In this document: positions 56,193 through 64,000 of the stretch, in pieces
How the letters are laid out: the number at the start of each line of letters is the position of its first letter
Position numbering within the stretch: the stretch's first letter is position 1
Assembly (NCBI RefSeq): GCF_029840635.1
Contig: NZ_JAOCCU010000003.1
Location: 62,001 to 126,000 of the forward strand
DNA from: Mitsuaria sp. GD03876
GTDB lineage: Bacteria > Pseudomonadota > Gammaproteobacteria > Burkholderiales > Burkholderiaceae_C
Direction of reading: 5' to 3'
Length of the DNA stretch: 64,000 bases
Translations under genes and position numbers: made by a program
The notes under the pieces: generated by a model
Told to the model about the DNA's origin: nothing
Database searches by the model: none
The model's input: only the letters and a program-made list of their open reading frames with translations

Positions 56193-57691
56193 CCCGCACG
56201 ACCACCGGCCGCGGCAAGGCCGTCATGGTGCTCGGCACCACCAGCGGCGCGGGCAAGAGCTTCCTGACCACGGCGCTGTGCCGCTGGTACGCGCGCCAGG
56301 GGCTGCGCGTGGCGCCGTACAAGGCGCAGAACATGAGCAACAACGCGCGGGTCGTGCCCGGCCTGGCCGGGCGCCAGGGCGAGATCGGCTCCGCGCAGTA
56401 CTTCCAGGCGCTGGCCGCGCGCGCGCGGCCGGAGGTGCGGATGAACCCGGTGCTGCTCAAGCCGGAGAAGGACACCGCGTCGCAGGTGGTGGTGCTGGGC
56501 GAGGTCGACGAGGCGCTCAGCCGCGCGCCGTGGCGCGAGCGCAGCGAGACGCTGTGGCAGCGCGCGCGGTTGGCGCTGCATGAGCTGCTGGACGAGAACG
56601 ACGTCGTCGTCATCGAGGGCGCGGGCTCGCCGGCCGAGATCAACCTGCACAGCAGCGACTACGTGAACATGCGCACCGCGCGCGAGGCCGGCGCGGCCTG
56701 CCTGCTGGTCACCGACATCGACCGCGGCGGCGCCTTCGCGCACCTGTTCGGCACGCACCAGCTGCTGCCGGCGGACGAGCGCGCGCTGATCCGAGGCTTC
56801 GTGCTGAACCGCTTCCGCGGCGACGCGTCGCTGCTGGCGCCGGGGCCGGAGATGCTGGCCCGCATGACCGGCGTGCCGACGCTGGCGACGCTGCCGATGT
56901 GGCGCGGCCACGGCCTGCCCGAGGAGGACGGCGTCTTCGACGACCGCGCCAGCGGCGGCCTGGGCGCCGCGGGCGGCCTGACGCGGATCGCGATCGTCGC
57001 GTATCCGCGGCTGTCCAACCTCGACGAGTTCCAGCCGCTGCGCAACCTGCCGGGCGTGCGGCTGAGCTGGGCGCGCACGCCGGCGGAACTCGACGGCGTC
57101 GACTGGGTGGTGCTGCCGGGTTCGAAGGCGGTGGCGGCGGACCTGGCCTGGCTGCGCGCGCAGCGGATGGATGTCGCGATCGCGGCGCACGCGGCCGCGG
57201 GCCGGCCGGTGCTGGGCATCTGCGGCGGGCTGCAGATGCTGGGCGAGGCGCTGGTCGATCCGCATGGGCTGGACGGCAACGCGCCGGGCCTGGGCCTGCT
57301 GCCGCTGGTGACGCTGTTCGAGCGCGAGAAGCTGCTGCGCGCGGCCGAATGCCGCTTCGCGCCGACGCTGGACGCGCCGTGGTCGGCGCTGGGCGGCCGG
57401 CCGGGGCGCGGCTACGAGATCCACCACGGCCGCACCGCGCAGCATCCGGGGCTGCCGGCGGCGCGGCCGGTGCTGTTCGACGGCCTGGGCGAACCGCTGG
57501 GCTGGCAGCACGGGCCGGTGCTCGGCCATTACCTGCACGGCCTGTTCGAGGACGATCGCGTGCTGTCCGCGCTGTTCGACCGGCCGGTGCGTCCGCTGGA
57601 CCAGGTCTTCGACGACCTGGCCGACTACATCGATCGTCATTTCGCGCCGGGCGCGCTGGCGGGGCTGCTGTCGCCGGCGGCGGCGCGCTGA
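56189..57691 (+). CDS. cobQ: Cobyric acid synthase
   Basis: 500 residues. N-terminal dethiobiotin-synthetase-like ATPase (VLGTTSGAGKSFLTTALCR, PYKAQNMSNNARV, VIEGAGSPAEINL) and a C-terminal triad glutamine amidotransferase (VVLPGSKAVAADLAWL, LGICGGLQMLG with the nucleophilic Cys, GHYLHGLFED). It amidates the b, d, e and g side chains of adenosylcobyrinate diamide. CbiP is the anaerobic-pathway name. Confidence 0.96.
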   Translation: MTRTTTGRGKAVMVLGTTSGAGKSFLTTALCRWYARQGLRVAPYKAQNMSNNARVVPGLAGRQGEIGSAQYFQALAARARPEVRMNPVLLKPEKDTASQVVVLGEVDEALSRAPWRERSETLWQRARLALHELLDENDVVVIEGAGSPAEINLHSSDYVNMRTAREAGAACLLVTDIDRGGAFAHLFGTHQLLPADERALIRGFVLNRFRGDASLLAPGPEMLARMTGVPTLATLPMWRGHGLPEEDGVFDDRASGGLGAAGGLTRIAIVAYPRLSNLDEFQPLRNLPGVRLSWARTPAELDGVDWVVLPGSKAVAADLAWLRAQRMDVAIAAHAAAGRPVLGICGGLQMLGEALVDPHGLDGNAPGLGLLPLVTLFEREKLLRAAECRFAPTLDAPWSALGGRPGRGYEIHHGRTAQHPGLPAARPVLFDGLGEPLGWQHGPVLGHYLHGLFEDDRVLSALFDRPVRPLDQVFDDLADYIDRHFAPGALAGLLSPAAAR

Positions 57692-57839
57692 TTCACCCAA
57701 CGCCTGCCCGACGGCCGCGAATCCCCTGTTCATCGCCCGCTCACCTCCGTAGTTCTCCGGCACGCTCCGGCCCGGTCCCTCCCCTCTTCCTTTTCACCCC
57801 TCTCCTTCCTTCCCGCAGTCCCCGTCCGAGACGTCCACC

Positions 57840-58883
57840 ATGACCACCCAAGACCTGATCCCCGAGATCCCCTCGCTGCACGACGACACCCTGGCGGCGG
57901 CGCTGCGCCACCGCATCGACCGCAAGACCAAGCCGCTGGGGTCGCTCGGCCGGCTCGAGGGGCTGATGCTGCGGCTGGGACTGATCCAGGGCACGGAGCG
58001 TCCCCAGCTGATCGACGCGCAGATGATGGTCTTCGCGGCCGACCACGGGCTGGCGGCGCACGGCGTGTCGGCGTTCCCGTCGGACGTGACCTGGCAGATG
58101 GTCGAGAACTTCCTGGCCGGCGGCGCGGCGGTGTCGGTGCTGGCGCGCCAGCACGGCCTGACGCTGAGCGTCGTGGACGCCGGCGTGCGCCACAGCTTCG
58201 AGCCGCGTCCGGGGCTGCTGATCGCCAAGATCGCGATGGGCAGCCGCGACATGCTGGACGGTCCGGCGATGACGGTGGACGAATGCGCGACGGCGGTGGC
58301 CGCGGGCAAGACGCTGCTGCAACGGCGGCCGGGCAACGCGCTGCTGCTGGGCGAGATGGGCATCGGCAACACCTCGTCGGCGGCGCTGCTGCTGTCGCGG
58401 CTGGGCGGGCTGCCGCTGAAGGACTGCGTGGGCCGCGGCACCGGGCTGGACGACGCGCAGCTGCGTCACAAGCTGGACGTGCTGTCGCGGGCGCTGGACA
58501 AGCATCCGCGCGCGACGGAGCCGTTGTCGGCGCTGGCCGCGCTGGGCGGGCTGGAGATCGCGATGATGGTCGGCGCGGTGCTGCAGGCGGCGCTGGAGCG
58601 CCGGGTGATCGTCGTGGACGGTTTCATCACCGGCGCGGCGGTGCTGGTGGCGGCGCGGCTGCAGCCGGCGGTGCTGGAGCGCTGCGTCTTCGCGCACCGC
58701 TCCAACGAGCAGGGTCACCGGCTGATGCTGGACGCGCTGCAGGCGGAGCCGCTGCTGGACCTGGGCCTGCGGCTGGGCGAGGGCTCGGGCGCGGCGCTGG
58801 CGTGGCCGCTGCTGGAATCGGCCTGCCGGGTGCTCAACGAGATGGCGAGCTTCGATTCGGCCGGGGTGAGCGACAAGCATTGA
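57840..58883 (+). CDS. cobT: Nicotinate-nucleotide-dimethylbenzimidazole phosphoribosyltransferase
   Basis: 347 residues. KTKPLGSLGRLEGLMLRLG, FAADHGLAAHGVSAFPSDVTWQMV, LGEMGIGNTSSAALLL with the catalytic-region Glu, and FVDGFITGAAVLVA-like VVDGFITGAAVLVAARL are typical. It makes alpha-ribazole phosphate for the lower ligand. Last cob gene in the window: cobS and a phosphatase, its common neighbours, are absent. A pyrimidine-rich leader (57776-57814) precedes it. Confidence 0.96.
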   Translation: MTTQDLIPEIPSLHDDTLAAALRHRIDRKTKPLGSLGRLEGLMLRLGLIQGTERPQLIDAQMMVFAADHGLAAHGVSAFPSDVTWQMVENFLAGGAAVSVLARQHGLTLSVVDAGVRHSFEPRPGLLIAKIAMGSRDMLDGPAMTVDECATAVAAGKTLLQRRPGNALLLGEMGIGNTSSAALLLSRLGGLPLKDCVGRGTGLDDAQLRHKLDVLSRALDKHPRATEPLSALAALGGLEIAMMVGAVLQAALERRVIVVDGFITGAAVLVAARLQPAVLERCVFAHRSNEQGHRLMLDALQAEPLLDLGLRLGEGSGAALAWPLLESACRVLNEMASFDSAGVSDKH

Positions 58884-58942
58884 CGCGGCGTGGGCGGACG
58901 CGCGGCTGGCTATGCTCGCGGGTCCGCCTTCAGGGACCCGTC

Positions 58943-59329
58943 ATGACCGATACCGATCGATCGCTGCTCGACACGCTCCGCGCGCTGGAAGTCGAGCTCC
59001 ATCACCCCGGCGTGCGCTGCAGCGCCGAGCGCCTGTCGCAGCTGCTGCATCCCGACTTCCACGAGGTCGGCCGCTCGGGGCGGCAGTACGACCGCGAGAC
59101 CATCATCCGTTGGCTCGCCGACGACCACGAGCCGCCGAAGGTGGTGCCGGACGATTTCCGCATCGCGCCGATCGCGCCGGACGCGGCGCTGCTGACCTAC
59201 CGCTCGGCGCATCGGCAACAGGACGGGACGCTGGCGCATCACACGCTGCGCTCGTCGCTCTGGCTGAAGACGGCCGAGGGCTGGCAGATGCGTTACCACC
59301 AGGGCACGGCCGCCGCGCAGCCATGGTGA
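58943..59329 (+). CDS. DUF4440/NTF2-like small protein
   Basis: 128 residues: LLDTLRALEVELHHPGVRCSAERLSQLLHPDFHEVGRSGRQY followed by DAALLTYRSAH and SSLWLKTAEGWQMRYHQGT (quoted in parts), the layout of NTF2-fold DUF4440 proteins. Many are of unknown activity; some are isomerases or hydrolases. Stand-alone behind cobT. Confidence 0.82.
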   Translation: MTDTDRSLLDTLRALEVELHHPGVRCSAERLSQLLHPDFHEVGRSGRQYDRETIIRWLADDHEPPKVVPDDFRIAPIAPDAALLTYRSAHRQQDGTLAHHTLRSSLWLKTAEGWQMRYHQGTAAAQPW

Positions 59330-59459
59330 GGGGACATCGGGCCCCGACTGGACGAAGGTCACGTTGCCGTCACGCCGGTGAGCGCTAGATTGCCGCCGGC
59401 TCCGCCGCCGCGGGGCTGGCCGGGGTCCAGCCGGCCGGTGTCCTTGTTCCGCTCCTCCG

Positions 59460-60029
59460 ATGATCGATCCGACCGACTACGCCGCCGTGTTCGGCGGCCT
59501 GCCCGTGCCTGCGCCGCTGCAGGCGTTGATGCGCTTCCAGAACGAACGCGGCGATGAGCCGTATTCGTCCGCGCTGCGGCTGGCCCGCTGCGACCGCGCC
59601 GGCCTGGCGCGCGGCTGGTGCAGCGACCAGGAATTCCTGTCACGCCTGATCCCGATCGCGCGAGCGGGCGCGTCGGCCTCGTTCTACGCGTTGTGGGATC
59701 CCGATCCGTCGCGGGAGCCGGCACCCGAGCGCTGGCCGGTGGTGGCCTTCGGCGAGGAAGGCGGCGAATGGGTGGTGGCGCGCGACGTGCGCGAACTGCT
59801 GCGGCTGAGCAGCTGCGATCTCGCGCCGCGCATTGACTTCGACCGCGTCCACTACGACCGCAGCGAGCATCACCATCGCAAGAGCGCGGGGCTGGAGGCG
59901 TATGTCGACTGGCTGCGGGTACAGCAGCAGCTGGCGCCGGTGGAGGACGCGGATCCGATCCTCAAGGCCGCGCAACTGCAATGGCAAAGCGACTTCGAGG
60001 CGTGGATTCATCGGTTCCTGCAAGGGTGA
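59460..60029 (+). CDS. Hypothetical cytoplasmic protein
   Basis: 189 residues, ATG at 59460. A compact alpha/beta protein with YSSALRLARCDRAGL, SFYALWDPDPSREPAPERWPVVAFGEEGG and VRELLRLSSCD; the pattern recalls SMI1/KNR4 (SUKH) immunity proteins but no diagnostic motif makes it firm. No toxin gene is adjacent. Confidence 0.72.
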   Translation: MIDPTDYAAVFGGLPVPAPLQALMRFQNERGDEPYSSALRLARCDRAGLARGWCSDQEFLSRLIPIARAGASASFYALWDPDPSREPAPERWPVVAFGEEGGEWVVARDVRELLRLSSCDLAPRIDFDRVHYDRSEHHHRKSAGLEAYVDWLRVQQQLAPVEDADPILKAAQLQWQSDFEAWIHRFLQG

Positions 60030-60107
60030 GGGTCGTCGCCCAAACCGGCGACTGACTCAGGCCCGCCGGTTGCTAGGCTTCGCTGTCCTGTCGCCGGAGC
60101 TTTCCTG

Positions 60108-60842
60108 ATGCCGACCCGCCCGATCGCCGTCCTTGCCGCCTCGTTGTCCGTCGCCGGAGGGCTGACCGCCGCGTGGCCGGCCTGGGCGCAGCAGGAGGCG
60201 GCCGTGCCGATGTTCCAGACGCAGGTGGCCAAGAGCGTGCTCGACGCCACCGCGCGCGCCTTCCTCGATCCGGCGGCCGAGCGCCGCGAGACCACCGCGC
60301 CCGCCGGCGCGCCACTGCAGACCGCCTTCCGCCCCTCGCCAGAGATCACGCGCAAGATCCAGGGCCTGTTCGCCGACTTCGTCGCCAAGCGCGCCAGCGA
60401 CGCCGACATCGCCAAGGTCGGCGCCGCGGTGACGCATGGCGACCCGGCCAAGGACTGGGCGCGCATCGCCGCCGTCCAGGGCCTCAAGCCCCACGACACG
60501 GCCGACGCGCTCGCCGCCTATTGGGTGCTGAGCTGGCAGGTCGCCAACGGCGCCGAGGCCACGCGCGCGCAGTCGCTCGGCGTGCGCGAGCAGGTGCTGG
60601 GCGTGCTCGCCCGCAATCCGGCCTATGGGCGTCTGGACGACGCGGGCCGGCAGGACTTCGCCGAGACGCTGATGCTCAACTTCCTGCTGCAGCACGGCGC
60701 CTTCGTCGACGCGACCCAACGCAAGGACGCGGCGGCGCTGCGCCCACTCGGCGACGCGGCGGCGACGCGGTTCAAGGCGGAAACCGGCGTCGACCTGCGC
60801 GCGCTCGCGCTGACGGACAAGGGGCTGGTGCCCAAGCGCTGA
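60108..60842 (+). CDS. Hypothetical secreted protein
   Basis: 244 residues with a signal peptide ending WAQ. Helical; LKPHDTADALAAYWVLSWQVANG and LGVREQVLGVLARNPAYGRL are its most distinctive parts and resemble the DUF6683 group, with low certainty. Probably periplasmic or secreted. Confidence 0.75.
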   Translation: MPTRPIAVLAASLSVAGGLTAAWPAWAQQEAAVPMFQTQVAKSVLDATARAFLDPAAERRETTAPAGAPLQTAFRPSPEITRKIQGLFADFVAKRASDADIAKVGAAVTHGDPAKDWARIAAVQGLKPHDTADALAAYWVLSWQVANGAEATRAQSLGVREQVLGVLARNPAYGRLDDAGRQDFAETLMLNFLLQHGAFVDATQRKDAAALRPLGDAAATRFKAETGVDLRALALTDKGLVPKR

Positions 60843-60973
60843 AGCGTCGCTCCGACAGGCTTCGCGCCGACAGGGCCGGCCGTCACCCACGGCCCCTAAG
60901 ATCCGCGCCGATCGCGCGATCGAGACCGGCGGCATCGGGTCGTCGGCCGCGTCGCGGTCCAGAGGGAGCCTTC

Positions 60974-61327
60974 ATGAACTTCAAACGCATCGCGACCGCC
61001 GCGGTCGCCAGCCTGGCGCTGGTCGCCTCGACCGCCCACGCCAACTACAGCTGCGGCGGCCCGGTCACCTACCTCGGCATCGACATGCTCGGCGACGTCA
61101 CCGTCAGCATCGGCAGCTACCCGATCCACAAGATCTGCAACTTCAATGGCACCAACGGCCGCGCGTCCGCCGCGACCTGCAAGTCCGTCTACGCGACGCT
61201 GCTGACCGCCCGCGCCACGGGCAAGACCGCGGCCATCTACTACGACGAGAACGGCTACACCTGCAGCACGCTGCCGGGCTGGCAGTTCGTCCCGTCCGTC
61301 TACTTCGTCCAGGGCCCCGACAACTGA
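60974..61327 (+). CDS. Small secreted cysteine-containing protein
   Basis: 117 residues: signal peptide ending AHA, then NYSCGGPVTYLGIDMLGDVTV, KICNFNG, ATCKSVYATLLTARATGKT and YTCSTLPGW. Four Cys probably form two disulfides in the periplasm or outside. The start follows GAGGGAGCC. No enzyme motif found. Confidence 0.8.
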   Translation: MNFKRIATAAVASLALVASTAHANYSCGGPVTYLGIDMLGDVTVSIGSYPIHKICNFNGTNGRASAATCKSVYATLLTARATGKTAAIYYDENGYTCSTLPGWQFVPSVYFVQGPDN

Positions 61328-61370
61328 TCGCCGCGGATCGGGCCGGGTCGGCTCGATAGAATCCCGCACC

Positions 61371-61718
61371 GTGTCACGCTGGCTCCGCCTCCTCGTCCTG
61401 ACGATCCTCCTCCCCGCCTACGGCTTCGCGGCCGTCGGGGTGCCGATGCTCGCCACGGGCGTCGCGCAGGCGCAGCCGGCGGCGGTCGACGTCCCGTCGA
61501 CCGCGCCCGCCATCGACACCTCCCACGACGAGCACGAGGCGGACATCGCCTCGCTGCTCCTCGAGCTCGGCGATACCTCGGACGACATGTCCGACCACTG
61601 CAAGCCTGACGCCGCGCCGATGCGGCTGGCCTCGCCCCGCTGCGCGCCGCTGCCGGCACCGCGCAGCCTCGAGCCGCAGAGATCGCCGCAGCCGCCGTTG
61701 CGGCCGCCGCGCGGCTGA
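61371..61718 (+). CDS. Small exported His/Asp-rich protein
   Basis: 115 residues from GTG. Signal peptide (LLVLTILLPAYGFAAVG), then an acidic/His stretch (DTSHDEHEADIASLL, DDMSDHCKPD) and a Pro-rich end. The acidic His pattern could bind metal; family unknown. Start codon is not secure. Confidence 0.55.
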   Translation: MSRWLRLLVLTILLPAYGFAAVGVPMLATGVAQAQPAAVDVPSTAPAIDTSHDEHEADIASLLLELGDTSDDMSDHCKPDAAPMRLASPRCAPLPAPRSLEPQRSPQPPLRPPRG

Positions 61719-61828
61719 CGCGTCCACGCCCCTCCCAGCCTTCTCATCTCCGCCGCACGCCGCGCCTCGCGCCCGCGTGCGTCCGCGCCGTCCCTCGCCG
61801 GGACCGGTGCTCCCTTGACGTCGTCATC

Positions 61829-63130
61829 ATGGAAATCGCCATACTCTTCGCCCTCATCCTACTCAACGGCCTCTTCGCCATGTCCGAGATCGGACTGGTG
61901 ACCGCGCGCCGCGCGCGCCTGCAGAAGCTCATCGACGACGGCGACAGCGCCGCCGCCGCGGCCGTCAAGCTCGGCGAGGATCCGACCCGCTTCCTGTCCA
62001 CCATCCAGATCGGCATCACGTCGATCGGCGTGCTCAACGGCATCGTCGGCGAGGCGGCGCTGGCCGGCCCGCTGGCGGTCTGGCTGACCACGAACGGCGT
62101 GCCCGCCGAGTACGCCAGCGCCGGCGCCACCGGGCTGGTGGTGCTGCTGATCACCTATTTCTCGATCGTGCTGGGCGAGCTCGTGCCCAAGCGGCTGGGC
62201 CAGTCCAACCCGGAGGCGGTGGCGCGGCTCGTCGCGCGTCCGATCGCGGCGCTGGCGGTGGCGACGAAGCCCTTCGTGCGGCTGCTCTCGGGATCGACGA
62301 ACGCGCTGCTGCGCTTGCTCGGCGTGAAGCCGGGGGCCGCGTTCAACGTGACCGAGGAAGAGATCCACGCGGTGCTCGCCGAGGGCACCAGCGCCGGCGT
62401 GATCGAGTCCCACGAGCACGCGATGGTGCGCAACGTGTTCCGCCTGGACGATCGGCAGATCGGATCGCTGATGGTGCCGCGCGGCGACGTGGTGTGGCTC
62501 GACGTGAACGACCCGATGGAGACGACGCTGGCGCGCATCGAGGCATCGGACCACGTGTTGTTCCCGGTGGTGCGCGGCGGGCTGCACGACATCGTCGGCG
62601 TGGTGAACGCGCGGCAACTGCTGTCGGAGCTGCTGCGCCAGCGCCAGCCGCGGCTGGATGAGCGCCTGGCGCCGCCGCTGTACGTGCCGGAGACGATCAC
62701 CGGCATGGAGTTGCTGGCCAACTTCCGCTCGTCGGCGGTGCACATGGCGTTCGTGATCGACGAGTACGGCGAGGTGCAGGGGCTGGTGACGCTGCATGAC
62801 CTGGTGGAGGCGATCACCGGCGAATTCCAGCCGAGGGACCCGGCGTCGGCGTGGGCGGTGAAGCGCGAGGACGGGTCGTGGCTGCTGGACGGGCATATCC
62901 CGGTGCCGGAGCTGAAGGACAGCCTGGGGCTGGACGCGGTGCCCGAGGAGGACCGCGGCCGGTATCACACGCTGAGCGGAATGATGATGCTGCTCACCGG
63001 CCGGCTGCCGCGGGAGGCGGACAAGGTCGATTGGGAGGGGTGGCGGTTCGAGATCGTCGACATGGACGGGAAGACGATCGACAAGGTGCTGGTGTCGCGG
63101 ATCCGGGAGGCGGGCGATGCGGTGGCGTGA
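61829..63130 (+). CDS. CNNM/CorC-type membrane protein (hemolysin-like)
   Basis: 433 residues: N-terminal CNNM (DUF21) domain with three or four helices, FALILLNGLFAMSEIGLVTARR, LVVLLITYFSIVLGELVPKRLG; two CBS domains (LMVPRGDVVWLDVND; FRSSAVHMAFVIDEYGEVQGLVTLHDLVEAITGEF in parts); C-terminal CorC_HlyC domain (GSWLLDGHIPVPELKDSLGL). Members move Mg2+ or related ions. The name hemolysin is historical. Confidence 0.92.
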   Translation: MEIAILFALILLNGLFAMSEIGLVTARRARLQKLIDDGDSAAAAAVKLGEDPTRFLSTIQIGITSIGVLNGIVGEAALAGPLAVWLTTNGVPAEYASAGATGLVVLLITYFSIVLGELVPKRLGQSNPEAVARLVARPIAALAVATKPFVRLLSGSTNALLRLLGVKPGAAFNVTEEEIHAVLAEGTSAGVIESHEHAMVRNVFRLDDRQIGSLMVPRGDVVWLDVNDPMETTLARIEASDHVLFPVVRGGLHDIVGVVNARQLLSELLRQRQPRLDERLAPPLYVPETITGMELLANFRSSAVHMAFVIDEYGEVQGLVTLHDLVEAITGEFQPRDPASAWAVKREDGSWLLDGHIPVPELKDSLGLDAVPEEDRGRYHTLSGMMMLLTGRLPREADKVDWEGWRFEIVDMDGKTIDKVLVSRIREAGDAVA

Positions 63131-63560
63131 GGCGGTCGTGCTGGTCGCGGTCGCGGGGGTGCTGGCGGGGTGCTCGGAGGGGTATCCCGGGGAGGACCGG
63201 GCGATCGTCAGCCCGTTCGACATGGGGAATGCGGAGCGGGTGGCGGAGTTGAACGTCGTCGGGAAGGACGCGCCGGGGGAGCGGTGGCGGTATGCGCTGA
63301 AGGACGGCTGCAGGCTGGAGGTGGAGCAAGGCAGCGGGAAGGAGAAGCGACGGATCGCGGTGACGCTCGCGCGGTCGATGGACGCGGAGGTGGTCTTCGA
63401 CAACGCGACGAAGACCTATGACGTGGCGGTGATCGATCGATCCGGGGATACCGCGAGGCCGGTGGCCACGGTGCTCAAGAGCGACAAGTGGACGTATGCG
63501 ACGCAGGGGGCGTTGTTGGTGGATTTGTTGATCCGCGACTGTGGAGTAAGTCGCCCCTAG
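63117..63560 (+). CDS. Small lipoprotein of unknown function
   Basis: 147 residues with lipobox LAGC (residues 16-19). The rest is beta-rich (WRYALKDGCRLEVEQGSG, RRIAVTLARSMDAEVVFDNATKTYDVAVI in parts). The start lies 14 bases inside the preceding gene, so they are co-transcribed. Confidence 0.8.
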   Translation: MRWREAVVLVAVAGVLAGCSEGYPGEDRAIVSPFDMGNAERVAELNVVGKDAPGERWRYALKDGCRLEVEQGSGKEKRRIAVTLARSMDAEVVFDNATKTYDVAVIDRSGDTARPVATVLKSDKWTYATQGALLVDLLIRDCGVSRP

Positions 63561-63602
63561 CCTGGATCGCCCTGCCCTCACTCGGGCCAGTTGCGGCTGC
63601 CC

Positions 63603-63980
63603 TTATCGCTTGCGCGAACTGCTGCTGGCCAAGGCTTCGAGAACAGCCTTCGGGGCGGAGACGTTCCTGGCGTACTCCAGCGCGTCGGCCCCCCAATCGT
63701 TCTTGTGCCGCGGATCCGCACCGTGCTTGATCAGAAGCCTGATCACATCGGGATTCTTTCCGATCACCGCATTGATCAGCACCGAGCTCCCGTGATCTCC
63801 AACCGCGTGCAGGTCGGCTCCGTTGTCGATGAGCACGGCCACCGGCTCCAGTTCTCCCCAAGATGACACCGTGTGCAAAGGCGTGTCATTCATGAAGTTC
63901 CTTTGGGAGAGGTCGCTGATCAGTTCCCCATCCCAAGCGGCCGTCTTGCTGCATCGAAGCAGCACTTCTTCCAGTGTCAT
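63603..63980 (-). CDS. Ankyrin-repeat protein
   Basis: About 125 residues with three ankyrin units: NDTPLHTVSSWGELEPVAVLIDNGADLHA, GSSVLINAVIGKNPDVIRLLIKHGADPRH and DWGADALEYARNVSAPKAVLEAL (quoted in parts of the repeats). A cytoplasmic adaptor by fold. ATG at 63980 (MTLEEVL) was chosen; an in-frame ATG at 63998 is at the window edge, so the true start could be there or further out. Confidence 0.82.
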   Translation of the reverse strand: MTLEEVLLRCSKTAAWDGELISDLSQRNFMNDTPLHTVSSWGELEPVAVLIDNGADLHAVGDHGSSVLINAVIGKNPDVIRLLIKHGADPRHKNDWGADALEYARNVSAPKAVLEALASSSSRKR

Positions 63981-64000
63981 TCGGGAATCCCGCCCCATCT

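Overview
The window is a high-GC chromosomal segment (roughly 65-70% GC by eye) from a betaproteobacterium, most likely the order Burkholderiales and possibly a Roseateles/Mitsuaria-type genus. The pointers are the hrcA-nadK-recN-rapZ and mutY-mutM-TPR-lolB-ispE-tRNA-prs-rplY-pth gene orders, the FmtA-free Gram-negative envelope gene set (LolB, trimeric-type porin, TonB receptors) and the codon bias. The genus is an inference. No rRNA, CRISPR array, complete insertion sequence or prophage was seen.

Region 1 (1-15.7 kb) is accessory and envelope sequence. It holds the end of a peptidase-type ABC exporter, an amino-acid binding protein, an Abi_2-like protein, and a two-gene Septu-like defence pair. 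The ATPase of that pair carries an N-terminal exported segment, a membrane anchor and a SIR2-like domain whose catalytic Asn and His appear to be lost; its partner is an HNH nuclease. After these come a porin, two CPBP-family membrane proteins (one a tandem duplication), a small solute-binding protein, several unknowns and a divergent azoreductase/LysR pair.

Region 2 (15.8-22.3 kb) is a DNA-metabolism island of visibly lower GC that ends exactly at a tRNA(CAU). It has a membrane-anchored Mrr-like nuclease, a DUF3427/DUF3883-type nuclease, and, divergent from the latter, a tight operon of a DGQHR (DndB-like) protein, an unknown protein and a D12-class adenine methyltransferase. It reads as a modification-linked defence system that I cannot match to a named one.

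Region 3 (22.3-38.5 kb) is core genome: tRNA(CAU), hrcA, nadK, recN, rapZ, a few unknowns, mutY/mutM, a TPR protein, lolB, ispE, tRNA-Gln, prs, rplY and pth. ispE is enlarged and contains sigma70-like promoters inside its frame.

Region 4 (39.0-58.9 kb) is a cobalamin uptake and late-biosynthesis operon behind a cobalamin riboswitch: btuB, cobU, btuF, btuC, btuD, cobB, an ExbB-like gene, a DUF2149 gene, an exported CobN-like chelatase, a second TonB receptor, cobO, cobD, cobC, cobQ and cobT. Most genes overlap by 4 bases (ATGA). cobB carries an in-frame 108-bp palindromic insertion. The ExbB-DUF2149-CobN-TonB receptor block looks like an envelope tetrapyrrole-handling machine rather than a cytoplasmic cobaltochelatase. 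Corrin-ring genes, cobS and CobST/ChlID partners are not in the window.

Region 5 (58.9-64 kb) has small secreted or cytoplasmic unknowns, a CNNM/CorC-family membrane protein, a small lipoprotein and an ankyrin-repeat protein at the right edge.
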